Positions 34,901 through 46,879 are shown, counted from the first letter of the stretch. The stretch is 64,000 nucleotides of DNA from Scleromitrula shiraiana (GCA_028455995.1 JABELC010000002.1:3286001-3350000), one strand, 5' to 3'. Program-made: numbers and translations. Notes: generated by a model not told the origin, from the letters alone.

Positions 34901-36026
34901 TGTAAAATTATAAAGTCTATATCTTAAAATCGAAGTCTTGAGGTATTATTTGTATAATCCGTAGTTTTTTCTGTATATAAATGGAAAAGAAGCTGCGACT
35001 TGCACACGCTTGAAAAAATGAGACAGGTGGAGAAGGAAGAGAGAGGGAAATGTAATGCAGAGGGTTCACAGAATAGATATTAGAAAATAAAAGCCATGAT
35101 GCATGACTTTGGTATCATCTTTGAAACGGAAAATCAATCTATCGCACAGATCATGCTGGTTCTCAATACCCTACCCGACAAGGGTCGACGGCATATCAAA
35201 CCTGTTGCTTTCCAAGTTTCCCCACGATAGGATATTTCAACCAAGTGCAATGAGGCGGCGCATCATGACCAATAAAATGCATAGCTTTTTACAGGTAAGA
35301 TGGTTTTCATACTTCGTACTACCCATCAAGCTCGCATATAAGGGTATGGAAATTAAAATTAGGCCCGTGAATAACCTCGTCTCACATCATTCATCTCAAC
35401 ATATACTATTTTGAGGATTGTTTTCAACTCATATCGATGCTCATGGTGGATTGAGTACGTATCTCCCTATCGTAACAACCATGGCAATGATTTGAAACTT
35501 CAAACACACTTTGTCGAGAACGATTCTGCTCGGACTTGAAGAAGTTCTAGGGAGTTTCTTAATTCATCCACCAAACCACGGAACATTATCCACGAAACAT
35601 TAGCCAAGAAACATCCAAGAGTAACTAACATTAAAAGGGTACTGTAATGTAAGAGTGGTGGATAAAAAGATGTATTATTGAAGGGTTCTGAAGTGGAACG
35701 AAGGATACGAGATCCCTAGTTGAGCTAATCTAAGTATTAGTAATCTATATCAAGCTAGTACTAAGTGATAACGATCACGTGTTCATATAACATGTAACTT
35801 CATTATTTCCTTTCATCTCATCTCGACTTATATATATATATATGTACATGTTGATGTCAAGGGACTGATGTTTTCATTTTTTGGGTTGTATCAACTGGAA
35901 GAGAAATGCACATTGTTCTAATTGAGAATATGATATCATATGATATCATATGTTAGAATTAGAATTAGAATAACTCATGATTCTAATATCAAATTGGGTG
36001 TGGTAGAGTGAATAGTCCGGTATTCA
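34901..36026. other. Nce102-like promoter and flank of a transposon relic
   Basis: No gene recognised. The 103-residue reading frame at 35103-35414 has no family features. A perfect 24-bp palindrome built from ATATGATATC units lies at 35928-35951, and a TA repeat is near 35829-35842. A CACGTG hexamer is present near 35776. Confidence 0.5.
35928..35951. repeat. 24-bp perfect palindrome of ATATGATATC units
   Basis: The sequence equals its own reverse complement over 24 bases and consists of repeated ATATGATATC-type units. It sits about 85 bp from the left end of the TIR element. Short AT palindromes are common in this DNA, so function is doubtful. Confidence 0.8.
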
Positions 36027-36034
36027 TCTTTACC
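36027..36034 (+). repeat. Left 8-bp target-site duplication
   Basis: TCTTTACC abuts the left terminal inverted repeat and is repeated in the same orientation at 37104-37111, directly after the right terminal repeat. Confidence 0.88.
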
Positions 36035-37103
36035 TTATCTCATCCTCAGACCCTTCGATATATTGCCCCACATAAAAAATTTTTGACCAATAATATTCAT
36101 TTTTTACCTGAGGTACATCGAAGAGTCTAAGAGTATTTGGTCGCCACTTTAATATAAACATAAACAAATCGATATATCAACAATTTTTTAAATAATTATA
36201 ATAAATTAATTAATAATTATAACTTTTTGGGGCTGATTATATAAATTAAAATGTATTTTTTTATTATTTTCATATATATTATATTATTATAATTTAAGAT
36301 TTTAATATATAACTATATCGTTAAAAAAAAAAAAGTACATTTTCAAATATAAACATTCTCAAATCATTATTAACATCTATTTTTTTAAAAATCAATAATT
36401 ATAACTCTTTTAAATAAATCTAATAATATATTGAAAATCTCTTAATCGATCTAATCTTTATTATATAAAAAAATCTTTTAAAAAAGATTATAATTGTTGA
36501 TTTTGAAGGAAATAAATGCTCTATTATTTTTTATTATTTTTAAGATATATGCTTTAAACTTAAAGCATTTTATATCAAAATTCAACTTCAATTTTAACTA
36601 TTTTAACCTTTTTCAATATTTATCATAATGTCGCTAATGTAATTTATAGATCTACAAAATATTCAGCTTAAAATAACGATTCGATTAAGTTTAAAATTAT
36701 TATTAGTATATAAATATTAAAAATGGAAGAATTGAATGAATTCGGGTTTAAAACAAATCTTGTTTGTATAAAATTTTTAAAATAAAAATTTTAAATTAAT
36801 TATATAATTTAAATATCTAGTATCGATTATATAGATAATAATAAATGAGAGCTTTCAAATGATATAATTCTTTTTTTAATAAATTATAATTAAAAGATAA
36901 AAATATAATATTGAAGTGCTTTTATCAAACAAAATCAGTTCCTTATTAAAAAAAACGCTTAAAGTGCCTTAGACCTTTGCAGCGTTGAACTTGCTTCGGT
37001 TAAAAAATGGGCCATTTTCGTACTAAAACATTAGTAATTTTCCCATATTATAACATTCTAAGTTATTATTCAGTTCAACTCCAAGGGTCTGAGGATGAGA
37101 TAA
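36035..37103. mobile_element. Degenerate DNA transposon with 21-bp TIRs and 8-bp TSD
   Basis: The left end (36035-36055) begins TTATCTCATCCTC and ends AGACCCTT; the right end (37083-37103) is its exact reverse complement over 21 bp. The octamer TCTTTACC stands directly outside both ends (36027-36034 and 37104-37111), a classic 8-bp target duplication. The 1,069-bp interior is almost pure A/T between about 36180 and 36960, shows no reading frame, and looks heavily RIP-mutated. An inverted, C-to-T-altered copy of the TIR lies at 36117-36131. The 8-bp duplication suggests the hAT superfamily, or possibly a MULE or P-like element; the TIR starts do not settle which. Element boundaries are seen directly; superfamily is inference. 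Confidence 0.88.
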
Positions 37104-37111
37104 TCTTTACC
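37104..37111 (+). repeat. Right 8-bp target-site duplication
   Basis: TCTTTACC directly follows the right terminal inverted repeat and matches the octamer before the left end perfectly. Confidence 0.88.
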
Positions 37112-37327
37112 TCTTTTTCTTATTGATTCCCTAGGTACGGTACGAGTTACTTATTAGTATTGTATCAATTTGACGATCAAATGCACCCACCACCCACCCC
37201 CCACTCCATCCCAAACCCTATTCACTCAAATTGGAGGAGAAGACTATTTTGATAAAATTATTTTATTATTGTAGATTTTGGTATTTGGTAGAAGTTTTAA
37301 TAAAATCATGATCATTTTTGAGTAAGA

Positions 37328-37365
<38 letters not shown>

Positions 37366-37692
37366 CTTATAAATTGAGAATGAATTGAGAATGAATTCAT
37401 AATACTTTTTGATCTCATCCGTTTTCAGAAAGAATAGTCTTTCAATTGCGTGATTGAGTTAGATAAATTGCCTATCACCCCACCAAAGTAAAGCTATCAT
37501 GGGGAAAGCTTCGTAAAAATAACCTCCACGTTCCTTAAAGTAGGACGACAGCTACATACAATAAATAACAAAGACTTTTTGTGTACTCTCCCATACTCAA
37601 TCTTCAATCATCAATACCTTCAATACCTTCAATCTGATTGTTTACAAGTTTCAGAATTCAAAATACTAAACACCGTGAACAATAAATACAAA
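37112..37692. other. Promoter and leader of the O-acetylhomoserine sulfhydrylase gene
   Basis: No gene seen. An AAT trinucleotide tract lies at 37328-37360. The downstream part (37560-37690) is a CA/TC-rich leader leading into the start codon. The inserted transposon relic ends about 580 bp before the start codon. Confidence 0.55.
37328..37360 (+). repeat. AAT trinucleotide microsatellite
   Basis: About 11 tandem AAT units in the region upstream of the sulfhydrylase gene. Confidence 0.9.
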
Positions 37693-39677
37693 ATGGCTCC
37701 TGTCGAAAGTACCAATTTCGAGACTCTACAGTTGCATGCTGGGTGAGTTTTGTACAAATCTCCCCGCATCAAGGGAGGTAATAAGCTGAAACTGTTTGAA
37801 TTCTATAGTCAAGAACCGGATCCTGCAACGAATGCTAGAGCTGTACCAATCTATGCAACTACAGTTGGTTTACCAAACAAACGTAAAGGTTTTAATATCT
37901 CAAGAAACTAATAGAGGTGACCAGAGTTTCACATTTAATGACTCGGCTCATGGCGCCCGCTTATTCGGTCTCAAGGAATTTGGAAATATCTACAGTCGTA
38001 TTATGAACGTATGTACTTTTCATTCACTCAAGTTGATTACTCAACTTCCAAATAAGAGACCGTTGAGATTTGGCATCTGAAAACTTTGGGAATTGGCAAC
38101 GTCGACGATGAAAGATTGGCATCTCATGTCTTGAAATTGGCATCTCATCATTCAAAATTGGCATCTTCAAAGCACTTTCTTGGGCTTCATTGCCAAGTAT
38201 GGTTCCAAGAATCTTAGCTGACAGGAACAGCCAACTGTTGATGTTTTCGAAAAACGAATCGCAGCTCTCGAGGGCGGTGTTGCTGCTGTAGCAGCTTCTT
38301 CTGGTCAAGCCGCTCAATTTAGTAAGTAAATCTCTAAGCTATTGATGTATTTCCATTTGATTTTGAAGATATCACACATTATAATCCCCTGACTAAGCGA
38401 ACACGCGAACTAATAACAAACTTCAAGTGACCTTCGCCGCACTGGCACATGCTGGGGACAATATTATATCTACAACAAATCTCTATGGAGGAACATACAA
38501 TCAAATGAAGGTTTTCATGCCACGATTGGGCATCCACACCAAGTTCGTGCAGGGAGATAAGGCGGAAGACTTTGAAAAGCTCATTGATGAGAAGACAAAA
38601 GCTATTTTCCTTGAAAGCATTGGAAACCCAAAATATAACGTTCCTGATTTCGAGGCAATTGCTAAGGTTGCACACGGTTAGTAAAATATACTTTCAAATA
38701 CCTCTGCACATCCCCAACATCCGACACGAAGGTTCATACTAATTCTGCTATCAAAGATCACGGTGTTCCACTTGTCGTCGATAATACTTTTGGAGCCGGA
38801 GGCTACTTCTGCCGTCCTATCGATCACGGAGCCGATATCGTTGTTCATTCAGCAACAAAATGGATTGGAGGACACGGAACCACCATTGCAGGTGTAGTCG
38901 TTGACTCTGGAAAATTTGACTGGGGCAAGCATGCAAAGCGCTTCCCTGATATGGTAGAGCCATCACCTGGCTACCATGGCCTGAAATTCTGGGAGGCTTT
39001 TGGACCTATCACTTTTGCCATCCGTCTTCGAGTCGAAGTTCTTCGTGATCTTGGAAGTTCTTTGAACCCCTTTGGTGCCTTCCAGTTGATCCAAGGTATC
39101 GAAACTTTGAGTTTGAGAGCTGAACGTACTGCTCAGAACGCTCTAGCTTTGGCAAAATGGCTCGACAGCAGTGCTCACGTTGCTTGGGTATCATATCCTG
39201 GACTCGAGAGTCACTCATCCCATGCACTTGCTAAGAAATATCTTCCACGAGGATTTGGTGGTGTCTTGAGTTTTGGAGTCAAGGGTGGTGGAGCTGCAGG
39301 TAGTCAAGTTGTTGATGGCTTCAAGTTGATTTCTAACTTGGCCAATGTTGGAGATTCTAAAACTCTAGCAATCCACCCATGGTCAACAACACATGAACAA
39401 CTTTCTGAATCCGAGAGATTGGCATCAGGAGTCACTGAGGTAAGAATATATCCTTTCTTTTTTTCTTTTTAACTTCAAATATGTGGAACCATTCAATTAA
39501 CAATCTTTGTCACAGGATCTTATCAGAATTTCAGTTGGAACAGAGCATATTGATGATATCATACGTGATTTTGAGCAATCTTTTGAGTCTGCCGCTGCAG
39601 CAAAGACAAGTGGTGGGAAGGAGTCGAATGCCGAGAGGACGGGTGGTGTTGATGGTGATGCGAAATTGGTCGTTTAA
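37693..39677 (+). CDS. MET17: O-acetylhomoserine sulfhydrylase (homocysteine synthase)
   Basis: PLP enzyme combining O-acetyl-L-homoserine with sulfide to give homocysteine; key step of sulfur assimilation in the cytosol (Met17 in yeast, CysD in Aspergillus). Seven exons inferred: 37693-37742, 37809-37863, 37925-38008, 38231-38321, 38428-38676, 38757-39439 and 39516-39677, about 457 residues. Key blocks: [88 protein letters not shown]; and [11 protein letters not shown], which holds the PLP lysine. The C-terminus [21 protein letters not shown] is canonical. The intron at 38009-38230 is unusually long (222 bp) because it carries a 21-23 bp tandem repeat. Identification is certain. Confidence 0.96.
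38069..38167 (+). repeat. Intronic 21-23 bp tandem repeat (ATTGGCATCT unit)
   Basis: Five units begin with ATTTGGCATCT, ATTGGCAAC and three copies of ATTGGCATCT, at 38069, 38092, 38115, 38136 and 38157. Spacings are 23, 23, 21 and 21 bp. The array lies wholly inside the third intron of the O-acetylhomoserine sulfhydrylase gene. Confidence 0.85.
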
Positions 39678-40485
39678 ATGATCCCCCTTTGATTTTTGAG
39701 CTTGTTTTGGAAATTTACTTTGCTATGGTAATTTTAGATTTGTACTTGCTATCGAGGTACTTGCTATCGAGGTCCTTGCTGATCTAAAACTCCGAAAACG
39801 ATTTGGTAAGACAGCAGGAACTTGCATATGCCATATGCTAGGTACTGTTGGTAGCAACTAATACATATCCAATCAAACTATATGTAAAATAATTTCCCCA
39901 GACTTCTTGTTCATGGTCATTGCATATCCCACCCCACTCCCGTAGGTAACCTCATACAGCACTACAGCATCAGTATTATCGAAGCAAGCTCTAAAGCTAT
40001 CTGCATGTGAACAATTGATTTGATTTTACTTAAAATTCAAAAATCCGATATACATACACTATTCTACACTTTACTTGTTTGGTTCTTCTCGTACGAATGA
40101 GCATTGATTTCCAATTACTCCAAGCAATCCGGGGCGCCTTTCTCCACAAGTAGAAAATGCCGAGGTTAAACGAAACCCGAACTATCGAGGCTCTCACAAG
40201 GGAGAGAGGACACTCACTTCTCTCAATCCTTCACATGAAACTTCTCCATTTCACTTGATTTTTCATAGGAATAGATTCGTTATACCTCTTAGAGGCATTA
40301 TCTCTACTGAATAAATCAATCATTTATCTTTGTTCATACAGTATTTTATAGAATTAAAGAGCTTCAAATATCTCTTTGTACATTCATTCTACTTGCGGTT
40401 CGTACGTAATTCCCCAACCACCTCTACATCCCCAATTTACCAATACTTTATTATAGATCCAGAATAGAAAAATCTCGATTGAAAC
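39678..40485. other. Intergenic region between sulfhydrylase and acyl-CoA synthetase genes
   Basis: No gene recognised. It contains the sulfhydrylase 3' UTR, with a tandem GAGGTACTTGCTATC-like duplication at about 39745-39780, and the promoter of the downstream gene. Confidence 0.5.
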
Positions 40486-42856
40486 ATGGCCCCAATGGCA
40501 CAAGATCCCGACGCCCTCGTCAAACTCCTACGAACCCCCCCTCCGCCAGGCTCACCCTACTCTCTCCCCGTACCGGGCAGCGCGCAAGAAGGTCGCAGTC
40601 CAATATACCGACACCATCTTTATCTAGGCAAACCCTTGCTAGCAACAGTAGATCCGGAGTGTCTGACTGCTCATGATTTGTTCGAGAAATCCGTAAAGAG
40701 GAGACCGAATAATCGGTGTTTGGGACAGAGATCGTGGGATTCGGCTACGAAGAGTTATGGAAATTTTGAGTGGATAACGTATGCGCAGACGGCGGAGCGA
40801 AGAAAAAACTTTGGTGTGGGCTTGGTTGAGCTTCATAAGAGGGCTGGAGTTACGGAGGATAAGTATGGAGTGGGTTTGTGGTGTCAAAATAGGCCGGAGT
40901 GGCAGATTGTTGGTAAGATTCTAGGAGCTCTTTGGGCTTTATACCAATTTGCTGACATGAGAATGCAGATTTGGGAGCTATGTCACAATCGCTCTTTACG
41001 GTCTCGATTTATGATACTCTTGGGCCAGATACTACGGAATATATCATCAATCATGCGACTCTTGCTTGCGTATGCACAAGCTTACCTCATATTCCTACCT
41101 TGTTGAAGCTTGCTCCTAGGATACCTACGCTGAAGCTTATTATTTCGTTGGATCCTCTATATGATGGAGAGAAGCCAGGAAATTCTAAGGGAGAGGTCCT
41201 TAATAAGATAGCTGGTGAACTTGGAATTTCTATCCACTATATCGGAGACATTGAAGCTATTGGAGCTTCCTCCCCAAACTCCCCAATGAGACCACCACGA
41301 CCAGAAGATATTATCACAATTAATTACACCTCGGGAACGACCGGGAACCCTAAGGGTGTAGTTCTCACCCAGGCAAATGCCGCTGCCGCAACCACCACCT
41401 CAAAAATTGTGACCAACCCTGGACCTAATGATGTGGTTCTTTCATATCTCCCATTGGCACATATCTACCAGAGACTAGGCGAACACGGAGCTCTCTCTTC
41501 AAACTGTGCCATTGGATATTTCCGCGGTGATATTCTCGGTCTCGTCGATGACTTGAAATTATTACGTCCAACAGGATTCAACTCCGTCCCCAGACTCTAC
41601 AACCGCTTCGGAGCCGCCATCAAAGCAAACGCCCTCGACGCCCCAGGTCTCAAAGGAACAATCGGACGCCACATCATCAACAGCAAACTTGCATCTATGA
41701 AACTTCCACCCGGTCAAGCAACAAACAAACACGCAATCTACGATCGTGTCTGGACCCCTAAGTTGGCAAGTGCATTCGGTCTTCAACGGGCCACTAGTAT
41801 GATCACGGGAAGTGCACCAATCGATCCAAGTCTTCATCAAATGCTCCGTGCTGCTTTCGGCGCCCATATTCTTCAGGGGTATGGGCTTACGGAAACTTAT
41901 GCGCAAGGTATCGTACAATATGAGAATGATTTCTCTACCGGAAACTGCGGAGGAGTCAACCCAACCAGTAAGTTCCCTTTTTCTCCCCTCCTAAAAGTAT
42001 TCCCAATTAAACCTAAACACCACTAACAATACACAGTGGAAGTCTGCCTCGAATCCGTCCCCGACATGGACTACCTCATAACCGACACCCCATCCCCACG
42101 AGGCGAAATCCTCATGCGCGGCACCGCCCGCTTCCGCGAATACTACCGCAACGAGACCGAAACCTCCGCCACAATCGACGCAGACGGGTGGTTCCACACC
42201 GGCGACATCGGCTCCGTGGACCCCATGGGACGCTTTTCCATCATCGATCGCCGCAAAAACGTCCTCAAGCTCGCGCAGGGCGAATACATCTCCCCTGAGC
42301 GCATCGAGAATGTGTATATGGCTAATTGTAGTCTTTTGGCGCAGGCGTATGTGCATGGGGATAGTACGCAGGCGTTTCTTGTTGCGGTGTTGGGGGTTGA
42401 TGCGGCGGTTTTTGCGCCGTGGGCGGGGAAGATTGTGGGGAGGAAGGTTGATAGTGGGGATGTGGAGGCGGTGAGGGAGGTAGCGAGGGATGCGAGGGTG
42501 AGGAAGGCGGTGGTTAAGGAGCTCGACAAGGTGGGCAAGAAAAATAAGTTTAATAGTTATGAGAAGGTTAGGAATGTTTGGTTGGAGGTTGAACCGTTTA
42601 GTATTGATAATGAGTTGTTGACTCCTACGTATGTTTTTCTCTTTTCCTTATCTCTTCCCCTCCCCTCCCCTCCCCTCCCCTCCCCTATTTCCCCCTCACC
42701 CCATCGATGAATCAACTAACTAACCACCAAACCAAATTCCACAGTCTCAAACTCAAAAGACCCCAAACAGCAAAGAAATTCCGCGATCATCTAGATCGAT
42801 TATACGAGGAAGCATTAGCGGACGAGGCTTCTTCTCCTTCGAGGGCGAAATTGTAG
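40486..42856 (+). CDS. Long-chain acyl-CoA synthetase, probably peroxisomal (ends AKL)
   Basis: ATP-dependent activation of long-chain fatty acids to acyl-CoA. Exons inferred: 40486-40912, 40969-41967, 42037-42628 and 42745-42856, about 709 residues, the family norm. Adenylation motifs in order: NYTSGTTGNPKGVVLTQAN (P-loop-like), SYLPLAHIYQRLGEH, ILQGYGLTETYAQG, DADGWFHTGDIGSVD, DRRKNVLKLAQGEYISPERIE, KNKFNSYEKVRNVWLE. The extreme C-terminus SPSRAKL ends in AKL, a PTS1-type tripeptide, suggesting import to peroxisomes for beta-oxidation, as with yeast Faa2. No N-terminal membrane anchor is evident. The first three intron positions restore DLGAMSQSLF, PTMEVCLESV and TLKLKRPQTAKKFRD. Enzyme class is certain; location is inferred. 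Confidence 0.93.
42659..42686 (+). repeat. CCCCT pentanucleotide repeat in an intron
   Basis: About five to six copies of TCCCC lie in the last intron of the acyl-CoA synthetase gene, forming a dense polypyrimidine tract upstream of the acceptor. Confidence 0.85.
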
Positions 42857-43701
42857 GGTTTGGTTGTGTGTATCTCTCTTTTTCTTCATGTTGGAAAGAG
42901 GAAGAGTGGGAGGGGGAGAGGGAGAGGGAGAGGGGAGAGAAGGGAAAGGAGAAAGAAGGGGAAAGGTGGGGGATATTAGTTCATTTGGTCATCAGCAAGT
43001 TACATAAATATGTGTGTGTAGTAAGCGTTGAGGAGGATTATCTGGGAATCTTATTACATTACATTATATTATATTGCGTTGCGTTTATTGTATTTGTACG
43101 ATATTATATATTTTGACTTTTTTTGTAACGCAACTGGATGGGGAGAGTGTTTTGACCGATTGAAAGTTTTGAACTGGTGTACACATTTGTGTGTATATGT
43201 TTCCAAGTATGGCGGATTCTTCAATCGCTCAATATGTTATGAAAGCTGTAGTATGAAGTCGACGAATATTGGATCCATTGAACTCACAAAGCCATTTATG
43301 GACAAACACCAAATCACTCACTCAATACCAATCGATCATACGAGGTAAAAAAGTAAAACGAAGTAAAAAAGTAAAAGAGATTTATTTAATTATTAAGACT
43401 TATTGACTCTGAGGAGACATTTTTCGCCAATGAATAATGACTAGAACGTCCAAATCTGCTTCTTCCTCTCGTTCCAAAAAACACTCAACAGCACATTCTA
43501 GCCCATCTGGAAATGATAATTTTCCCAGCACTAGCAATTGAATTTTTATATGTTGTGCGCGAAGATAGCAAGCAGTTTTGACACCTGTGAGACTTCTGAT
43601 GATTATACACACGAATTGGCTATTTTAATAACACAAAAGGAATTTCCATCAAACTTGCAAGTAATACCTGTATGTATACTTTAAATTCTGTATTTGCGGT
43701 T
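42857..43701. other. Convergent intergenic region before PMA1
   Basis: Contains the 3' UTRs of the acyl-CoA synthetase (+) and PMA1 (-). A purine-rich GAGGGA tract lies at 42897-42960. Short reading frames (42868-43116, 43028-43348 and 43400-43612) overlap each other in several frames and lack features. Confidence 0.5.
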
Positions 43702-46700
43702 TTATGCGGATTTCTCGTGTTGTGTGGAGACACGCTGGAGCGAGACGACTATGAAACTAGTTAGCGCTTGGCCCGCACAATAACATATATTGATCCACTT
43801 ACCGAAATCTTCGAGAGATCTTTGTTTCTGACTCTTCTTTGGTGATTTTCCATGCATGAGGTTATCAAACCCAGTACTATCTTGGAGTAGATAGTATACA
43901 CCTCCCATGATACAGAACACACCGAAGGAGAAAATCCAAACACGAACAACGGCAACAATAGAAGTTTGTCCCCCAACGAACCAACCGAACAAAGTAAAGA
44001 ATGTTGCAATGATATCGACAACAAGGATGGCACCACTTAATTGCCACGAGGGAAGTGATGACCAGAATGGACCATTGGCACGAGTAATAAAGATGAGCCA
44101 ATTTTCCGTCAGGGAGATCTCCAAGAAGACAACCGGATCAAGAACACCAAAGTTCTGAACAATACCGCCATCTTCACCACGAGCAATCATGGTGGTGAGA
44201 GTGATCCACGTGCCAATGGCAAGAACTACACCGAGAAGAACCGACATACCCCAAAGTTTGGGAAGATTCCATTTGACAGGAGTTTTTGAGAATGGTGCAT
44301 TATCGTATGCAATAGCTAAAGTAGCAACATCTGCAAAGATGGCGATAAATACTACCAACTCAATATTTAGAGATCGATTCAAGATAGCGATCCAGAGACC
44401 AAGGAAGATTTCAAGATGGATTGATAAGGCGATACGGTAAACAACATAGGCGTACATTCGATGGAAAATCTGACGGGAAGTCTTGAGAGCGTCAATAATA
44501 GCACCCAACCCGGGAGCTAAGAAGACGATGTCGGCAGCTGAACGGGCAGCATCTGATGCACCTTCAACAGCAATACCGGTATCAGCTTTCTTAAGAGATG
44601 GGGCATCATTGACTCCATCGCCAGTCATGGCAACAAGGTATCCACGTTGTTGTAAAATTTCGACAACATTATACTTGTGCTGTGGGAATACCTCAGCGAA
44701 TCCATCCGCAGCCTCAACGAAATCATAAACTTCAGAACCAGGCATATCTCCACCACCGCCAAGACCGAGACGCTCAGCATTATAAACATTGGTGCCGAGA
44801 CCGAGTTGTCGGGAAGTTTCACGAGCAATACCAACGGCATCACCGGTCAACATCTTGATTGATAGACCGAGAGTTTTGGCCTCATTGATAGTACGAGCAG
44901 TATCGTGACGGGGTGGATCAGAGCAGGGCATGATACCTAAAATTTCCCATTGGCCTTCACCACGCTTGCGTGCAACACCGAGAGAACGGAAACCACGAGT
45001 AGCGAATTCGGCAACTTTGTTCTTGTAAGCTTGATCAATCTCATCAGGGATTGGGTGATCTTCCTCGACAGTTTTGAGAACAAAGAGGGGTGCTCCTTTA
45101 ACACAGACAATACGTTCACCTTGAGGTGACTCAACAACAGCTTGAACCTTTTTAGAAACTGGGTCGAATGGATGGAAATCAAGAACCTTGTATTTGGCCA
45201 AAACAGACTTTGCGCGTGGGTAGTAGCGAAGAGATTTCAAAAATGCCTTATCAATTGCATCAATACCCTTCTTCTTGCGGGAGGCAGCGAGACAGGCGGT
45301 CAACATAAGATCATCTGGTTCTACTCCTGGAACAGTGAAAGGTTCTGCAAGAGATAGTTTGTTCTTGGTTAGAGTACCGGTTTTATCCGAGCAAAGAATT
45401 TCAACTCCTGCGAGTGACTCGATGGCGGAGAGTTTCTGGACAATAGCCTTCTTCTTGGCGAGATAAGCCGCACCAACAGCCATAGTGGTGGTCACGACAG
45501 CTGGGAGACCGACGGGGACACCAATGATAGTGATGGCCAGAGTAAATTCAAGAATGGTAACAATCGGGTTTGAGCGATAGAATGAAGAAATCCAAACGAC
45601 TAGATTGGTGAAGATGACCAGAATCAAAAGAACCGTACCGATGCCATTAAGGACTTCAGTGAAATGACCGGTCCCTGAAGAAGCTTGGTTGACAAGAGCT
45701 GCAGCACGACCGACAAACGTGTTGTCACCAGTGGCGGTGATTACCATAAAAGCTTCACCGCGCTTGACGCCCGAAGATGCATAACATGAATCGCCTTTAT
45801 GTTTATCGACTGCGAGAGACTCGCCAGTAATGGCAGATTGATCAACTTGGAGAAAGGCTTCATCGGTAACGATACGACCATCGGCAGGAATAATAGTACC
45901 CTATGTAGTAGATTGTAAGCATTTTGTCCTGAAGTTTTCTTGGTGAGTCAGTTGAGCTTACTTCCTCAATCTGAAGAATATCACCAGGAACGACATCAGG
46001 AGCTTCAATCTCAAACAACCGACCCTCACGGAGAACTACAGCTTTCAAAGCAAGAGTTTTCTTCAATTCGTCCACAATGGAACCAGCTTGATATTCTTGA
46101 ATGAAACCGACAGAAGCGTTAAGTATAAGCAGTGCACAAATGACACCAAAATCAACCCAATCCTGAAGACCAGCGGCAAGAACGGCAGCAGCCTATTTGA
46201 AACAACTCAATTAGCATAATTTTCTAAGCGTGTAAAAATTTCATTGAGTTTCTGAACTGCTTATATTTTTATGCCTCGTATGAGAGGCAATTAAAGATGC
46301 TGAAGGATTTTGCGGGGGATCGTGGAGAATCCATGTAGATGATCAAGGCACGAAACAGTGGGGTGCGGTAGTTGTAGTGGGGATAAGAACGTTAATTGTA
46401 AGAACAGAAATGGATGCGAAACATACCTCCATAACGAATTGAATGGGACCAACGAAATATCCAAGGAACTTGAGGATCAAATTTTCCTTCTCTTCCTTCA
46501 TTTGATTCATACCATACTTCTTGCGGCGAGCGTGAACTTCGGCGTCAGTAAGACCAGTGCGAGTATCGGTTTGAAGTTGGTCTTCAGGAACGACACGACC
46601 ACCACCACCTGGAGTATTAGCATCATCTTCACCTTCTTCATCTTCAAGATGACCATCTTGTGATTCAAGCTCGTCAATCAATGCATCCATGTCTTCATCT

Positions 46701-46879
46701 TCTTCCTCATCCCCTTCCATTTTTCGAATCGGTTCTTTTTCATAAGGTTCTTTTTCCCCAACATGAGGGTTTTCGTGAAATTGGCCGGATTCGATGTTTG
46801 TTTTTAAATGATTTGGAGCGACATCTGAGGAGGTATTACTCGAATGGGATATACCCATTGGAGCAGTCTCGTCCGCCAT
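43702..46879 (-). CDS. PMA1: Plasma-membrane H+-ATPase (P3A type, PMA1)
   Basis: Proton pump that sets plasma-membrane potential and cytosolic pH. Exons inferred: 46427-46879, 45962-46192, 43803-45900 and 43702-43748, about 942 residues. The N-tail is acidic (GDEEEDEDMDALIDELES). Membrane and catalytic motifs: GPIQFVME joined to AAAVLAAGLQDWVDF; ADGRIVTDEAFLQVDQSAITGES (actuator TGES); ILCSDKTGTLTKNKLSL with the phosphorylated Asp; KGAPLFVLKTVEE; MLTGDAVGIARETSRQLGLG; MTGDGVNDAPSLKKADTGIAVEG. The final exon encodes VVSLQRVSTQHEKSA, and SLQRVSTQHEK matches the regulatory C-tail with its phosphorylatable Ser/Thr. Without this 47-bp exon the regulatory end is lost. A leader of unknown length lies in the 5 kb gene-free region upstream. 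Identification is certain. Confidence 0.96.

Noticed and set aside
35103..35414. 103-residue plus-strand reading frame near the transposon
   Set aside because: No recognisable domain, no consistent codon use and no splice signals extending it.
36035..37103. Interpretation as a solo LTR
   Set aside because: Ends do not start TG or finish CA, and a 21-bp inverted repeat with 8-bp duplication fits a DNA transposon instead.
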